NCBI RefSeq assembly: GCF_003337215.1
Contig: NZ_QPIG01000003.1
Location: 62,001-126,000, forward strand
From: Oceanihabitans sediminis
Lineage (GTDB): Bacteria; Bacteroidota; Bacteroidia; Flavobacteriales; Flavobacteriaceae
Direction: 5' to 3'
Length of the DNA stretch: 64,000 nt
Each line of letters begins with the position of its first letter. Positions within the stretch are counted from its first letter, which is position 1. The translations under genes were made by a program, and so were the position numbers. The notes beneath the pieces were generated by a model. It was given only the letters and a program-made list of their open reading frames with translations. It was not told where the DNA came from and searched no databases. Shown here one piece after another: positions 34,740-44,154 of the stretch.

Positions 34740-35954
34740 ATGAGATTACACAGAAATTTATGTTTTGCTACAGTTGATGGTTTATTACAAATCTTTAATG
34801 AAGGAATGTATGCAGACAAAGTAGTACAACAGTTACTAAAACGCGACAAACGCTGGGGAAGCAGAGACAGAGCCTTTGTTGCAGAAACCACCTACGATAT
34901 CGTACGATGGAAACGTTTATATGCTGAAATAGCAGAAGTTAAAGAGCCTTTTTCACGAGATGATGTATGGCGCTTAGTTGCTGTTTGGGCAACCCTAAAA
35001 GGAATAAAATTACCAGATTGGAAATATTTTGAAAATACGCCTTCTAGAAAAATCAAAGGTCGTTTTGATGAATTTTCATCAGTTAGAAAAATAAAAGAAT
35101 CTGTTCCAGATTGGATGGATGAACTAGTTTCTAAGGAATTAGGAGAAAAACTTTGGGGTAAAGAAATCGCTGCTCTTAATGAGCAAGCTGATGTAGTTTT
35201 ACGAGTGAACACCCTGAAAACTACCAAAGAAAAACTTCAAGCAGAGCTTTTTGATTTAGATATTGAAACAGATGAGATAAAAAACTATCCAAATGCTTTA
35301 AAACTAAAAGAAAGAGCTAATGTTTTTACAACAGACGCTTTTCAAAAAGGATATTTTGAAGTACAGGATGCTTCTTCTCAAAAAGTTGCAGAGTTTTTAG
35401 ACGTACAACCTGGAATGAGAGTGGTAGATACTTGTGCAGGCGCAGGAGGAAAAACACTTCACCTTGCTGCTCTTATGGAAAACAAAGGGCAAATTATAGC
35501 AATGGACATTTATGAGAATAAGCTAAAAGAATTAAAGCGAAGAGCTAAACGTGCTGGCGCTCATAATATCGAAATGCGTGTTATAGATTCCACAAAACCA
35601 ATCAAAAAACTTTACGATAAAGCAGACAGAGTTTTAATTGATGCTCCTTGCTCTGGTTTAGGTGTTTTACGTAGAAATCCAGATGCTAAATGGAAATTAC
35701 AACCAGAGTTTATTGAAAAAATAAAGAAAACGCAAAGCGAAATACTAAACACATATTCTAGAATGGTAAAACCAGGAGGAAAATTAGTTTACGCTACCTG
35801 CTCTATCTTACCTTCTGAAAACCAAAAACAAGTTGAGGCCTTTTTAGCTTCAGAAAACGGAAAAAACTTCAATTTTATAAAAGAAAAGAAAATATTGGCA
35901 AACGAATCTGGTTTCGACGGATTCTATATGGCATTATTAGAAAAGAAAAATTAA
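34740..35954 (+). CDS. rsmB: RsmB/NOP-family rRNA cytosine-C5 methyltransferase
   Basis: A 404-residue SAM-dependent RNA methyltransferase. The N-terminal NusB-like helical region (about 1-130) is followed by the catalytic domain. The SAM motif is VDTCAGAGGKTLHLAAL near 228-244, the motif IV Cys is in DAPCSGLGVLRRNPDAKW near 299-316 and the motif VI Cys in YATCSILPSENQKQV near 349-363. Both catalytic Cys of m5C methyltransferases are present. The product resembles RsmB, which methylates 16S rRNA C967, but NOP2-type relatives are hard to separate by eye. The endonuclease gene follows after 3 bp. Confidence 0.88.
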   Translation: MRLHRNLCFATVDGLLQIFNEGMYADKVVQQLLKRDKRWGSRDRAFVAETTYDIVRWKRLYAEIAEVKEPFSRDDVWRLVAVWATLKGIKLPDWKYFENTPSRKIKGRFDEFSSVRKIKESVPDWMDELVSKELGEKLWGKEIAALNEQADVVLRVNTLKTTKEKLQAELFDLDIETDEIKNYPNALKLKERANVFTTDAFQKGYFEVQDASSQKVAEFLDVQPGMRVVDTCAGAGGKTLHLAALMENKGQIIAMDIYENKLKELKRRAKRAGAHNIEMRVIDSTKPIKKLYDKADRVLIDAPCSGLGVLRRNPDAKWKLQPEFIEKIKKTQSEILNTYSRMVKPGGKLVYATCSILPSENQKQVEAFLASENGKNFNFIKEKKILANESGFDGFYMALLEKKN

Positions 35955-35957
35955 AAC

Positions 35958-37838
35958 ATGAAACAAATATACTTTATACTAGCACTTTTACTATCCTATA
36001 GTGTTTCCGCACAAATTCCATCAGATTATTACGATACTGCAACAGGAACTGGATTCACTTTAAAAACACAGTTAAAAGACATTATTTCAAATGGTCATAC
36101 AGCTAGAACGTATGACCAATTATACGATGGTGCAGGAATTTCTAATTCGCAAGGTTACGTAGACACACATTCTGATCTTGATGTAACTGGAGGTGCTAAT
36201 TATGAAAATGATGGTACGGTTTTAGATTTTTATTCTGAAAACCCTAATGGACCAGACCCGTATAACTTCACACATAATCTAGATGAAGGAGGTAATCAAA
36301 CTGCTGAAGGTGATTGCTATAATAGAGAACATATTATTCCACAATCTTCTTTTAACAGTAATTTTCCAATGCAAAGTGATATTCACCACGTAATCCCAAC
36401 AGATTGTAGGGTTAATAACTTTAGAGGAAGTTTCCCTTTTGGTAATGTTGCATCGGATAACTGGACATCTCAAAATGGATCCAAAAGAGGAACAAGTGCT
36501 ATGCAGGGTTATTCTGGTACTGTGTTTGAACCAATAGATGAGTTTAAAGGAGATATAGCAAGAGCTATCTTATACTTTGCAACTCGTTATGAGGACAACA
36601 TTCACAACTATACTAGTTTTGATATGTTTAATGGAACTAATGACCAGGTATTTCACACTTGGGCAATAGATGTACTTTTAGACTGGCATTATAATGTAGA
36701 TCCTGTTGACCAAAGAGAAATTGAAAGAAATAAAGCAGCATACAGATTTCAAGGAAATGCAAACCCGTTTGTAGATCATCCGGAATATGCAAATTTAATA
36801 TGGAATCCAAATGCAGGTGATACTGAAGCGCCTTCAACACCACTAAACCTTGTTGCTTCAAACCCAACAGATGATTCTATTCATTTAACTTGGACCGCTT
36901 CAACAGATAACGTAGCAGTTACAGAATACAATATTTATGTAGATGGCGAAACAATAAGCTCTTTCAGTACAAGCGAAACCAATTTTACAGTAACAGGTTT
37001 AACTCCTGCTACAGAATATTGCTTCACAATTACAGCTAAAGATGCTGCTGACAATGAATCTGGTGTTAGTAACCAAGCATGTGAAACAACTACAAATAAT
37101 GGTTCTACAGGTGGAGGTTCAGAAATATACTTTTCAGAATATATTGAAGGTTCTAGCTTTAATAAAGTGTTAGAAATAGCAAACTTTACAGGTGAAAATA
37201 TCAACGACTTATCCGCATACACATTAAAACTAGGAACAAATGGTGGAGGAACTTGGGGAACAACTTATACTTTCCCACAAAACGCTACTATAGCAAATCA
37301 AGACGTTTATGTTATCGCCAACGGTAGCTCTACAGTTTGCCCTTCACAATACGATGATTTAAATACAGACATCACTAGCTTTAATGGAAATGACGCAATC
37401 GGCTTGTTTAAAAATGATGTTCTAATAGATCTTATTGGTGACTTAAACAGTAGTGCAAATTTTGGTAAAGATGTAACGCTTATAAGAAAACCAGAAATAA
37501 CAGAACCTTCTACAACATTTGATATAAACGAATGGAATAGTTTAAGTAGAGACGACTGTTCAAACTTAGGGTCACATACACAAAACCTAAGCACTAACAA
37601 CTTCTCACAAAACGAAGTAAAAATCTTACCAAATCCTGTAGAAAATATTCTAAAAATCAAATTTGATGGTTCTCAAGAAACCAAAATCGAAATATTTGAT
37701 ATTTTAGGAAAGAAGGTCTTTACAAAAACCTTGCTGCAATCTCAAAACATACAGCTAGACAATTTAAAGTCGGGTGTGTATATCATGAAATTAACACAAG
37801 GTAAAGCAACAATAACTAAGAAGTTAATAAAGAAATAA
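35958..37838 (+). CDS. Secreted endonuclease I with FN3, lamin-tail-like and T9SS sorting domains
   Basis: A 626-residue modular exoprotein. The signal peptide ends near SVSAQ. Endonuclease I (about 20-285) carries the His-rich active site CYNREHIIPQSSF near 120-132 and DIHHVIPTDCRVNNFRGSFP near 140-160. A fibronectin type III domain (about 292-378) begins APSTPLNLVASNPTDDSIHL. A lamin-tail-like domain (about 390-530) begins IYFSEYIEGSSFNKVLEIAN. A T9SS type A sorting domain (about 555-626) ends LKSGVYIMKLTQGKATITKK. It should be exported across the outer membrane by the type IX system and degrade extracellular DNA or RNA. It lies 3 bp after the RsmB-like gene, with a terminator downstream. 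Confidence 0.92.
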   Translation: MKQIYFILALLLSYSVSAQIPSDYYDTATGTGFTLKTQLKDIISNGHTARTYDQLYDGAGISNSQGYVDTHSDLDVTGGANYENDGTVLDFYSENPNGPDPYNFTHNLDEGGNQTAEGDCYNREHIIPQSSFNSNFPMQSDIHHVIPTDCRVNNFRGSFPFGNVASDNWTSQNGSKRGTSAMQGYSGTVFEPIDEFKGDIARAILYFATRYEDNIHNYTSFDMFNGTNDQVFHTWAIDVLLDWHYNVDPVDQREIERNKAAYRFQGNANPFVDHPEYANLIWNPNAGDTEAPSTPLNLVASNPTDDSIHLTWTASTDNVAVTEYNIYVDGETISSFSTSETNFTVTGLTPATEYCFTITAKDAADNESGVSNQACETTTNNGSTGGGSEIYFSEYIEGSSFNKVLEIANFTGENINDLSAYTLKLGTNGGGTWGTTYTFPQNATIANQDVYVIANGSSTVCPSQYDDLNTDITSFNGNDAIGLFKNDVLIDLIGDLNSSANFGKDVTLIRKPEITEPSTTFDINEWNSLSRDDCSNLGSHTQNLSTNNFSQNEVKILPNPVENILKIKFDGSQETKIEIFDILGKKVFTKTLLQSQNIQLDNLKSGVYIMKLTQGKATITKKLIKK

Positions 37839-37843
37839 ACTAT

Positions 37844-37871
37844 AAAGCGACTGTAACAAGTCGCTTTTTTT
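37844..37871 (+). terminator. Rho-independent terminator
   Basis: Stem AAAGCGACT / AGTCGCTTT with a 6-base loop and T tract, just after the endonuclease stop codon. Confidence 0.88.
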
Positions 37872-37942
37872 ATGGTTAATAACAACGGGAATAATTCTAA
37901 ATTTTCAATAATTTAAATAGTAATTATTACGTTGAAAAGAAG

Positions 37943-37950
37943 TAAATTTG
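37943..37950 (+). promoter_or_regulatory. -7 element for purL
   Basis: TAAATTTG, 31 bp before the purL ATG. No -33 TTG at normal spacing. Confidence 0.45.
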
Positions 37951-37981
37951 CATTTTTAAACACAACTTTAACTCAAACATA

Positions 37982-40900
37982 ATGATTCATTTCTTCGGAA
38001 ACCAAAACAGTAAAGTTTTTGCTGTTCAAGCAACAAAAGAATTATCAACAGAAACCATCGCTAAATTAGTGTGGTTATTTGGCAACCAGCCAAAAATAGA
38101 ACAAGCATCCTTAGATGCTTTTTTTGTTGGCCCTAGAGCTGCAATGATTACTCCATGGAGTACCAATGCTGTAGAAATAACCCAAAATATGGGAATTGAA
38201 GGTATCATAAGAATTGAAGAATTCGAAGCCGTTTCTGAAGACTTCAAAAGCTATGACCCAATGATATCTGAAAAATTCAATAGCTTAAACCAGGAGTCTT
38301 TTACAGTAAAAATTCAACCGGAAGCTATTATCAACATTCACGATATCGCCGCTTATAACGAGCAAGAAGGTCTAGCTTTAAACGAGGAAGAAATCAATTA
38401 CCTAAACGAGGTTTCAAAAAAAATCGGAAGACCATTAACCGACTCTGAAGTATTCGGGTTTTCTCAAGTAAACTCAGAACACTGTCGTCATAAAATCTTC
38501 AACGGAACTTTTATTATTGACGGAGAAGAAAAACCAACTTCCCTTTTCAAATTAATCAAAGAAACATCGAAACAACATCCTAACGATATTGTTTCCGCAT
38601 ATAAAGATAATGTAGCTTTTGTGAAAGGTCCGAAAGTAGAACAATTCGCACCTAAATCTGCAGACAAACCAGATTACTACCAAACAAAAGATTTCGATTC
38701 TGTTATTTCATTAAAAGCAGAAACACATAACTTCCCAACAACTGTAGAGCCTTTTAACGGTGCTGCAACAGGTTCTGGAGGGGAAATTAGAGACAGATTA
38801 GCTGGTGGAAAAGGTTCTTTACCTTTAGCTGGAACAGCTGTTTATATGACTTCCTATTCTAGACTAGAAGAAATGCGTCCTTGGGAACAAAAAATGGAAG
38901 CTCGTCCTTGGTTATACCAAACACCAATGGATATCTTGATAAAAGCAAGTAATGGTGCATCCGACTTCGGAAACAAATTCGGACAACCGCTTATCTGCGG
39001 TTCTGTTTTAACTTTTGAGCACGACGAAACCGAAAGTACTATTATTGATGGTGAAAAACGATCTAACAGAAAACTTGGTTACGACAAAGTAATCATGCAA
39101 GCCGGAGGAATTGGTTACGGTAAAGCAGATCAAGCCATAAAAGAAACACCAAAATCAGGGGATAAAATTGTAATTCTTGGTGGTGAAAACTACCGAATTG
39201 GAATGGGTGGAGCTGCAGTTTCTTCTGCAGACACTGGAGAATTTTCTTCTGGTATCGAATTAAACGCTGTACAACGCTCTAACCCAGAAATGCAAAAGCG
39301 TGCAGCAAATGCTGTCCGTGGAATGGTTGAAAGCGATGAAAATCACATTGTTTCTATTCATGACCATGGCGCTGGTGGACACTTAAATTGCTTATCAGAA
39401 TTAGTAGAAGATACAGGAGGAAATATCGACTTAGATAAATTACCTGTTGGTGACCCTACCCTATCTGCTAAAGAAATCATCGGAAACGAATCTCAAGAAA
39501 GAATGGGATTAGTAATTTCTGAAGATCATATAGAAAAATTACAAAAAATTGCCGATCGTGAGCGTTCTCCAATGTACACTGTTGGGGATGTAACAGATAA
39601 CGACAGATTTACTTTTGAATCTAAAACCAATGGTGATAAACCTATGGATTTAGCATTAGAAGATATGTTTGGAAGTTCTCCAAAAACCATCATGACCGAT
39701 AAAACGGTGAATAGAAACTACGGAGGAATTTCTTATAATACAGATAAATTTTACGATTATCTTGATCAGTTATTACAATTAGAAGCTGTTGCTTGTAAAG
39801 ATTGGCTTACCAATAAAGTAGACCGTTGTGTAGGTGGAAAAGTTGCCAAACAACAATGTGCTGGTCCTTTACAATTACCTTTAAACAACGTAGGTGTTAT
39901 GGCACTTGACTATAAAGGAAAAGAAGGTGTTGCAACAACTATAGGTCACGCTCCTATATCCGGATTAATCAATCCTGCAGCGGGAAGCCGAAACGCCATT
40001 ACAGAATCCTTAACCAATATGGTTTGGGCTCCTTTAAAAGATGGTTTACAAAGTGTATCCTTATCTGCAAACTGGATGTGGCCTTGTAAAAACGAAGGTG
40101 AAGATGCAAGACTATACGAAGCTGTAGAAGCTGTTTCAGATTTTGCAATAGGATTAGGAATCAATGTCCCAACAGGGAAAGATTCTCTTTCTATGAAGCA
40201 GAAATACCCTAATGAAGAGGTTATTTCTCCTGGTACAGTAATTATTTCTGCAGCAGGAAACTGTAACGATATTAATAAAGTAGTAGAACCTGTTTTTCAG
40301 AAAAACGGAGGAGAAATCTATTATATCAACATTTCTCAAGATGACTTTAAATTAGGAGGAAGTTCTTTCGCGCAAATTTTAAATAAGGTTGGAAACGAAA
40401 CGCCTAATGTAAAAAGTGCAGATTACGTAAAAACAGTATTCAATACCATACAAAAACTAATTAAAGAAGATAAAATTCTTGCTGGACACGATGTTGCTTC
40501 CGGTGGATTAATCACTACTTTATTAGAAATGTGTTTTACAGATAATAATCTTGGTGCAGAACTAGATATTACCGAATTAAAACAAAAAGATTCCTTCAAA
40601 GTTTTATTTGCTGAAAACTCCGGAATTGTTTTCCAAGCAACAGATAATTCTATTGAAAAAGTTTTAGCTGAAGCGAACATTGAGTTCTTCAACATAGGAA
40701 AAGTAACAGAAAGCGACACCTTAAGTATTATAAACAGTGCAGAGGTATTCTTATTAACGGTTTCTAGGTTAAGAGATGTTTGGTACAAAACTTCCTTCTT
40801 ATTAGACCAAAAGCAAACTGCAAATGGTTTAGCACAAGATCGTTTTGATAATTATAAAAACCAGCCTTTAGAATTTGTTTTCCCTAAGCATTTCACAGGA

Positions 40901-41689
40901 AAATTAAAAGATGTTTTAAAAACAGAAAATTCGCAAGCAAAACCAAAAGCAGCTATCATTCGTGAAAAAGGTTCAAACTCTGAACGCGAAATGGCAAATG
41001 CTATGTACTTGGCTGGATTTGACGTAAAAGATGTGCATATGACCGATTTAATTTCGGGTCGTGAAACGCTAGAAGACATTCAGTTTATTGGAGCTGTTGG
41101 TGGTTTCTCTAACTCCGATGTTTTAGGTTCTGCAAAAGGTTGGGCTGGTGCTTTCTTATATAACGAAAAAGCAAATACTGCTTTAAAGAAATTCTTTGAA
41201 AGAGAAGATACCCTTTCTGTTGGTATTTGTAACGGTGCTCAACTTTGGATGGAACTAGGTTTAGTAAATCCAGAGCATGATACACACGGAAAACTAACCT
41301 ATAATAATTCTAAAAAACACGAAAGTTCTTTTACTTCTGTAGAAATTCAAAAAAACAACTCTGTAATGCTTTCTAGCTTAGAAGGCTCTAAATTAGGTGT
41401 TTGGATTTCTCATGGAGAAGGAAAATTCAACTTACCAAAAGAAGAAAGTGCATATAATATTGTAGCGAAATATGGGTACGAAGGATATCCAGCAAACCCT
41501 AATGGTTCAGACTTTAACACAGCAATGATGTGTGATAAAACAGGTAGGCACTTGGTTACCATGCCACATATCGAGCGTTCTACATTCCAATGGAACTGGG
41601 CAAACTACCCAACAGGAAGAAAAGACGAAGTTTCACCGTGGTTAGAAGCCTTTGTAAACGCTAGAAAATGGATTGAAAACAAAAAATAA
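37982..41689 (+). CDS. purL: Phosphoribosylformylglycinamidine synthase, single-chain
   Basis: Fourth step of purine synthesis: FGAR to FGAM using ATP and glutamine. At 1,235 residues this is the large single-chain form that combines the PurS-like N-terminus, the PurL synthetase core and a class I glutamine amidotransferase (as in E. coli, about 1,295 residues). Landmarks are FSQVNSEHCRHKIFNG near 160-175, AETHNFPTTVEPFNGAATG, HDHGAGGHLNCLSEL and the amidotransferase nucleophile in VGICNGAQLWMEL near 1,080, with the late His in LVTMPHIERSTFQWNW. It is a single gene with its own promoter element and terminator. Confidence 0.96.
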   Translation: MIHFFGNQNSKVFAVQATKELSTETIAKLVWLFGNQPKIEQASLDAFFVGPRAAMITPWSTNAVEITQNMGIEGIIRIEEFEAVSEDFKSYDPMISEKFNSLNQESFTVKIQPEAIINIHDIAAYNEQEGLALNEEEINYLNEVSKKIGRPLTDSEVFGFSQVNSEHCRHKIFNGTFIIDGEEKPTSLFKLIKETSKQHPNDIVSAYKDNVAFVKGPKVEQFAPKSADKPDYYQTKDFDSVISLKAETHNFPTTVEPFNGAATGSGGEIRDRLAGGKGSLPLAGTAVYMTSYSRLEEMRPWEQKMEARPWLYQTPMDILIKASNGASDFGNKFGQPLICGSVLTFEHDETESTIIDGEKRSNRKLGYDKVIMQAGGIGYGKADQAIKETPKSGDKIVILGGENYRIGMGGAAVSSADTGEFSSGIELNAVQRSNPEMQKRAANAVRGMVESDENHIVSIHDHGAGGHLNCLSELVEDTGGNIDLDKLPVGDPTLSAKEIIGNESQERMGLVISEDHIEKLQKIADRERSPMYTVGDVTDNDRFTFESKTNGDKPMDLALEDMFGSSPKTIMTDKTVNRNYGGISYNTDKFYDYLDQLLQLEAVACKDWLTNKVDRCVGGKVAKQQCAGPLQLPLNNVGVMALDYKGKEGVATTIGHAPISGLINPAAGSRNAITESLTNMVWAPLKDGLQSVSLSANWMWPCKNEGEDARLYEAVEAVSDFAIGLGINVPTGKDSLSMKQKYPNEEVISPGTVIISAAGNCNDINKVVEPVFQKNGGEIYYINISQDDFKLGGSSFAQILNKVGNETPNVKSADYVKTVFNTIQKLIKEDKILAGHDVASGGLITTLLEMCFTDNNLGAELDITELKQKDSFKVLFAENSGIVFQATDNSIEKVLAEANIEFFNIGKVTESDTLSIINSAEVFLLTVSRLRDVWYKTSFLLDQKQTANGLAQDRFDNYKNQPLEFVFPKHFTGKLKDVLKTENSQAKPKAAIIREKGSNSEREMANAMYLAGFDVKDVHMTDLISGRETLEDIQFIGAVGGFSNSDVLGSAKGWAGAFLYNEKANTALKKFFEREDTLSVGICNGAQLWMELGLVNPEHDTHGKLTYNNSKKHESSFTSVEIQKNNSVMLSSLEGSKLGVWISHGEGKFNLPKEESAYNIVAKYGYEGYPANPNGSDFNTAMMCDKTGRHLVTMPHIERSTFQWNWANYPTGRKDEVSPWLEAFVNARKWIENKK

Positions 41690-41712
41690 CACATTTTAAA
41701 CACCTATAAATC

Positions 41713-41744
41713 AAGGAGCTTACAAGAATTAAGCTCCTTTTTTT
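41713..41744 (+). terminator. Rho-independent terminator
   Basis: Stem AAGGAGCTTA / TAAGCTCCTT with a 7-base loop and T tract, after purL. Confidence 0.88.
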
Positions 41745-41807
41745 GTACTAGCATTTGATTATCATCTAAAATTTCCTAATTTGCAAGACTTCAAACTTTA
41801 AAATAAC

Positions 41808-43577
41808 ATGGCTGAAATTACAAGACTTTTCGATTTTCCTTATTTCCAATTAGAAACTTTTAAGTTAGATAAAGCACTAACAACTAAATATAATGGAAAA
41901 TGGGAGTCTATATCCACACAGGAGTATGTAGATCAAGCAAATACTATAAGTCGTGGTTTGATACGTTTAGGGGTAAAAGCAAACGAAAAAATTGCAGTTA
42001 TTTCAACTACAAACAGAACCGAGTGGAATATTATGGATATTGGTATTCTTCAAGTAGGTGCACAAAACGTACCTATTTACCCTACTATTAGTAAAGAAGA
42101 TTATGAATACATCCTAAATCATTCGGAAGCAACTTACTGTTTTGTTTCAGATGAAAGTATATTAGAAAAACTAAATCAGATTAAAGACAAAACCAAATTA
42201 AAAGCAGTTTATACTTTTGATGAAGTTGCCAATGAAAAGAATTGGAGGGAAGTTTTAGAGTTAGGAAAAGACACAAGCAACCAAAACGAAGTAGAAGATC
42301 GTAAAAAAGCTGTACATACAGACGATTTAGCGACACTTATTTATACATCTGGAACTACCGGAAAACCAAAAGGTGTAATGCTTTCACACAAAAACATTGT
42401 ATCTAATGTATTAGACAGTAAAAAACGAGTTCCTTTCGACGAAGGTCAAGCAAAAGCTTTAAGTTTCCTTCCTGTTTGTCACGTTTTTGAGCGTATGATT
42501 CTGTATTTATACCAATATTGTGGTGTAGAAATTTATTTCGCAGAGTCTATCGAAAAAATGAGCGACAACCTAAAAGAAGTAAAACCTAATGTAATGACTG
42601 CTGTACCTCGTTTATACGAGAAAGTATTTGATAAAATTGTTGCAAAAGGTGCAGATCTTTCAGGAATTAAAAAAGCACTTTTCTTCTGGGCTGTAGAACT
42701 TGGATTAAAATACGAACCATACGGAGCAAACGGATGGTGGTACGAAACGCAACTTAAACTAGCCAGAAAACTTATTTTTAGTAAATGGAAAGAAGGTTTG
42801 GGCGGAGAATTAGACCTTATGGTTTCAGGAAGTGCTGCATTACAACCTAGACTTACTAGAGTTTTTGCTGCTGCAGAATTACCTATTATGGAAGGTTACG
42901 GACTAACAGAAACATCTCCAGTTATAGCGGTTAACGACCAACGAAATGGCGGATTTAGAGTAGGAACGGTTGGTAAAGTTATTGACAACGTTGATATTAA
43001 AATCGCTGAAGACGGAGAAATCTTAGTAAAAGGACCTAACGTAATGAAAGGATACTTTAAAGATGAAGAAAAAACAAAAGAAGTTCTAAAAGACGGATAC
43101 TTCCACACAGGAGATATTGGAGAAATAGACAGCGATGGTTTCTTAAAAATCACCGACAGAAAGAAAGAAATGTTTAAAACATCTGGTGGAAAATATGTTG
43201 CTCCTGCCCTATTAGAAAACAAACTAAAACAATCTCGTTTTATCGAACAGATAATGGTAATTGGTGAAGGTGAAAAAATGCCTGCAGCATTAATTCAAGT
43301 AAACTATGAGTTTGTTGAAGAATGGGCGAAACGTAGAAAGCTAACTTTTAAATCAAAAGAAGAAATAGCTTCTAACGAAATCCTTAGAGAAAGAATCCAA
43401 GAAGAAATAAATGACGCAAACGAAAAGTTTGGTCATTGGGAACAAATTAAAAAGTTTGAAATCACACCAAACCCTTGGACTATAGAAGACGGACACCTAA
43501 CTCCTACCATGAAAATGAAACGTAAGATCATTAAAGAAATTTATAAAGATCTAATCGAAAAAATATACAGACCATAA
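41808..43577 (+). CDS. Long-chain acyl-CoA synthetase (AMP-forming)
   Basis: A 589-residue enzyme that activates fatty acids to acyl-CoA with ATP, in the cytoplasm or at the membrane face. The AMP-binding loop YTSGTTGKPKGVMLSHKN lies near 179-196. The A5 motif is GYGLTETSPVIAVN near 363-376, A7 is YFHTGDIGEIDSDGFLKITD and the gate Lys lies in GHLTPTMKMKRKIIKE near the C-terminus. It resembles the eukaryotic-like FadD15/ACSL group found in Bacteroidota. It sits just upstream of a MarR-fad operon, in line with fatty-acid degradation, but is separated from it by a terminator. Confidence 0.93.
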   Translation: MAEITRLFDFPYFQLETFKLDKALTTKYNGKWESISTQEYVDQANTISRGLIRLGVKANEKIAVISTTNRTEWNIMDIGILQVGAQNVPIYPTISKEDYEYILNHSEATYCFVSDESILEKLNQIKDKTKLKAVYTFDEVANEKNWREVLELGKDTSNQNEVEDRKKAVHTDDLATLIYTSGTTGKPKGVMLSHKNIVSNVLDSKKRVPFDEGQAKALSFLPVCHVFERMILYLYQYCGVEIYFAESIEKMSDNLKEVKPNVMTAVPRLYEKVFDKIVAKGADLSGIKKALFFWAVELGLKYEPYGANGWWYETQLKLARKLIFSKWKEGLGGELDLMVSGSAALQPRLTRVFAAAELPIMEGYGLTETSPVIAVNDQRNGGFRVGTVGKVIDNVDIKIAEDGEILVKGPNVMKGYFKDEEKTKEVLKDGYFHTGDIGEIDSDGFLKITDRKKEMFKTSGGKYVAPALLENKLKQSRFIEQIMVIGEGEKMPAALIQVNYEFVEEWAKRRKLTFKSKEEIASNEILRERIQEEINDANEKFGHWEQIKKFEITPNPWTIEDGHLTPTMKMKRKIIKEIYKDLIEKIYRP

Positions 43578-43582
43578 ACATT

Positions 43583-43617
43583 AAAAAACTCCTTACATTG
43601 CTAAGGAGTTTTTTTTT
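43583..43617 (+). terminator. Rho-independent terminator
   Basis: Stem AAAAAACTCCTTA / TAAGGAGTTTTTT with a 6-base loop, after the acyl-CoA synthetase gene. Confidence 0.9.
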
Positions 43618-43662
43618 GGATAAAACAAAAATATTTTAACACTTTACTATGCGTGCATAACA

Positions 43663-43678
43663 TATTTTTGTATATTTG
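43663..43678 (+). promoter_or_regulatory. Tandem -7 elements for the MarR-fad operon
   Basis: TATTTTTG (43663-43670) followed directly by TATATTTG (43671-43678); both fit TAnnTTTG. The second ends 19 bp before the MarR ATG. Which is used cannot be told from sequence. Confidence 0.45.
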
Positions 43679-43697
43679 GTTTTATTAAAAGAATCAC

Positions 43698-44153
43698 ATG
43701 AAAGACGCGACTATAGATTATGTACTTAGAACCACCTGGTTAGCAGTTACAAAAATGTATAATGAAGAAGCTTTAAAATTTGATACTACCATGGCAACCG
43801 GTTTTGCTTTGCTTAGTATAGACCCTATTAAAGGAACCCCATCTACATCACTAGGCCCAAAAATGGGTATGGAAGCAACAAGCCTATCACGCACATTAAA
43901 GAACATGGAAACAAGAGGATTAATTGAGCGTAAACCAAACCCGGAAGACGGCCGAGGAGTGCTTATTTTTCTAACAGAATTCGGAAAAGAAAAAAGGGAA
44001 TACTCTAGAGAGCGCGTACTTACCTTCAATAACAAAATACGCGAAAATATTCCTGAAGAAAAATTGAACAGCTTCTATGAAGTTGCCGAAATCATAAATA
44101 ACATGATATCAAACAAAAAAATATACAATAATAAAGAACACACTTTAAAATAA
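43698..44153 (+). CDS. MarR-family transcriptional regulator of the fad operon
   Basis: A 151-residue winged-helix regulator. The recognition region is MGMEATSLSRTLKNMETRGL near 56-75 and the wing is IERKPNPEDGRGVLIFLTEF near 76-95, a standard MarR pattern. It is the first gene of the operon, one base before the 3-hydroxyacyl-CoA dehydrogenase gene. It probably represses beta-oxidation genes and responds to acyl-CoA or fatty acid, but the ligand is inferred from the neighbours. Autoregulation is likely given its position. Confidence 0.88.
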   Translation: MKDATIDYVLRTTWLAVTKMYNEEALKFDTTMATGFALLSIDPIKGTPSTSLGPKMGMEATSLSRTLKNMETRGLIERKPNPEDGRGVLIFLTEFGKEKREYSRERVLTFNNKIRENIPEEKLNSFYEVAEIINNMISNKKIYNNKEHTLK

Positions 44154-44154
44154 T

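Noticed and set aside
34673-34891. Minus-strand frame antisense to the rsmB start
   Set aside because: It overlaps the conserved N-terminus of the RsmB-like gene and its promoter, with no recognisable features.
41900-42091. Plus-strand 63-codon frame inside the acyl-CoA synthetase gene
   Set aside because: It lies in another frame of a well-supported gene and its composition (Tyr-, Cys- and Ser-rich) is typical of an out-of-frame shadow.
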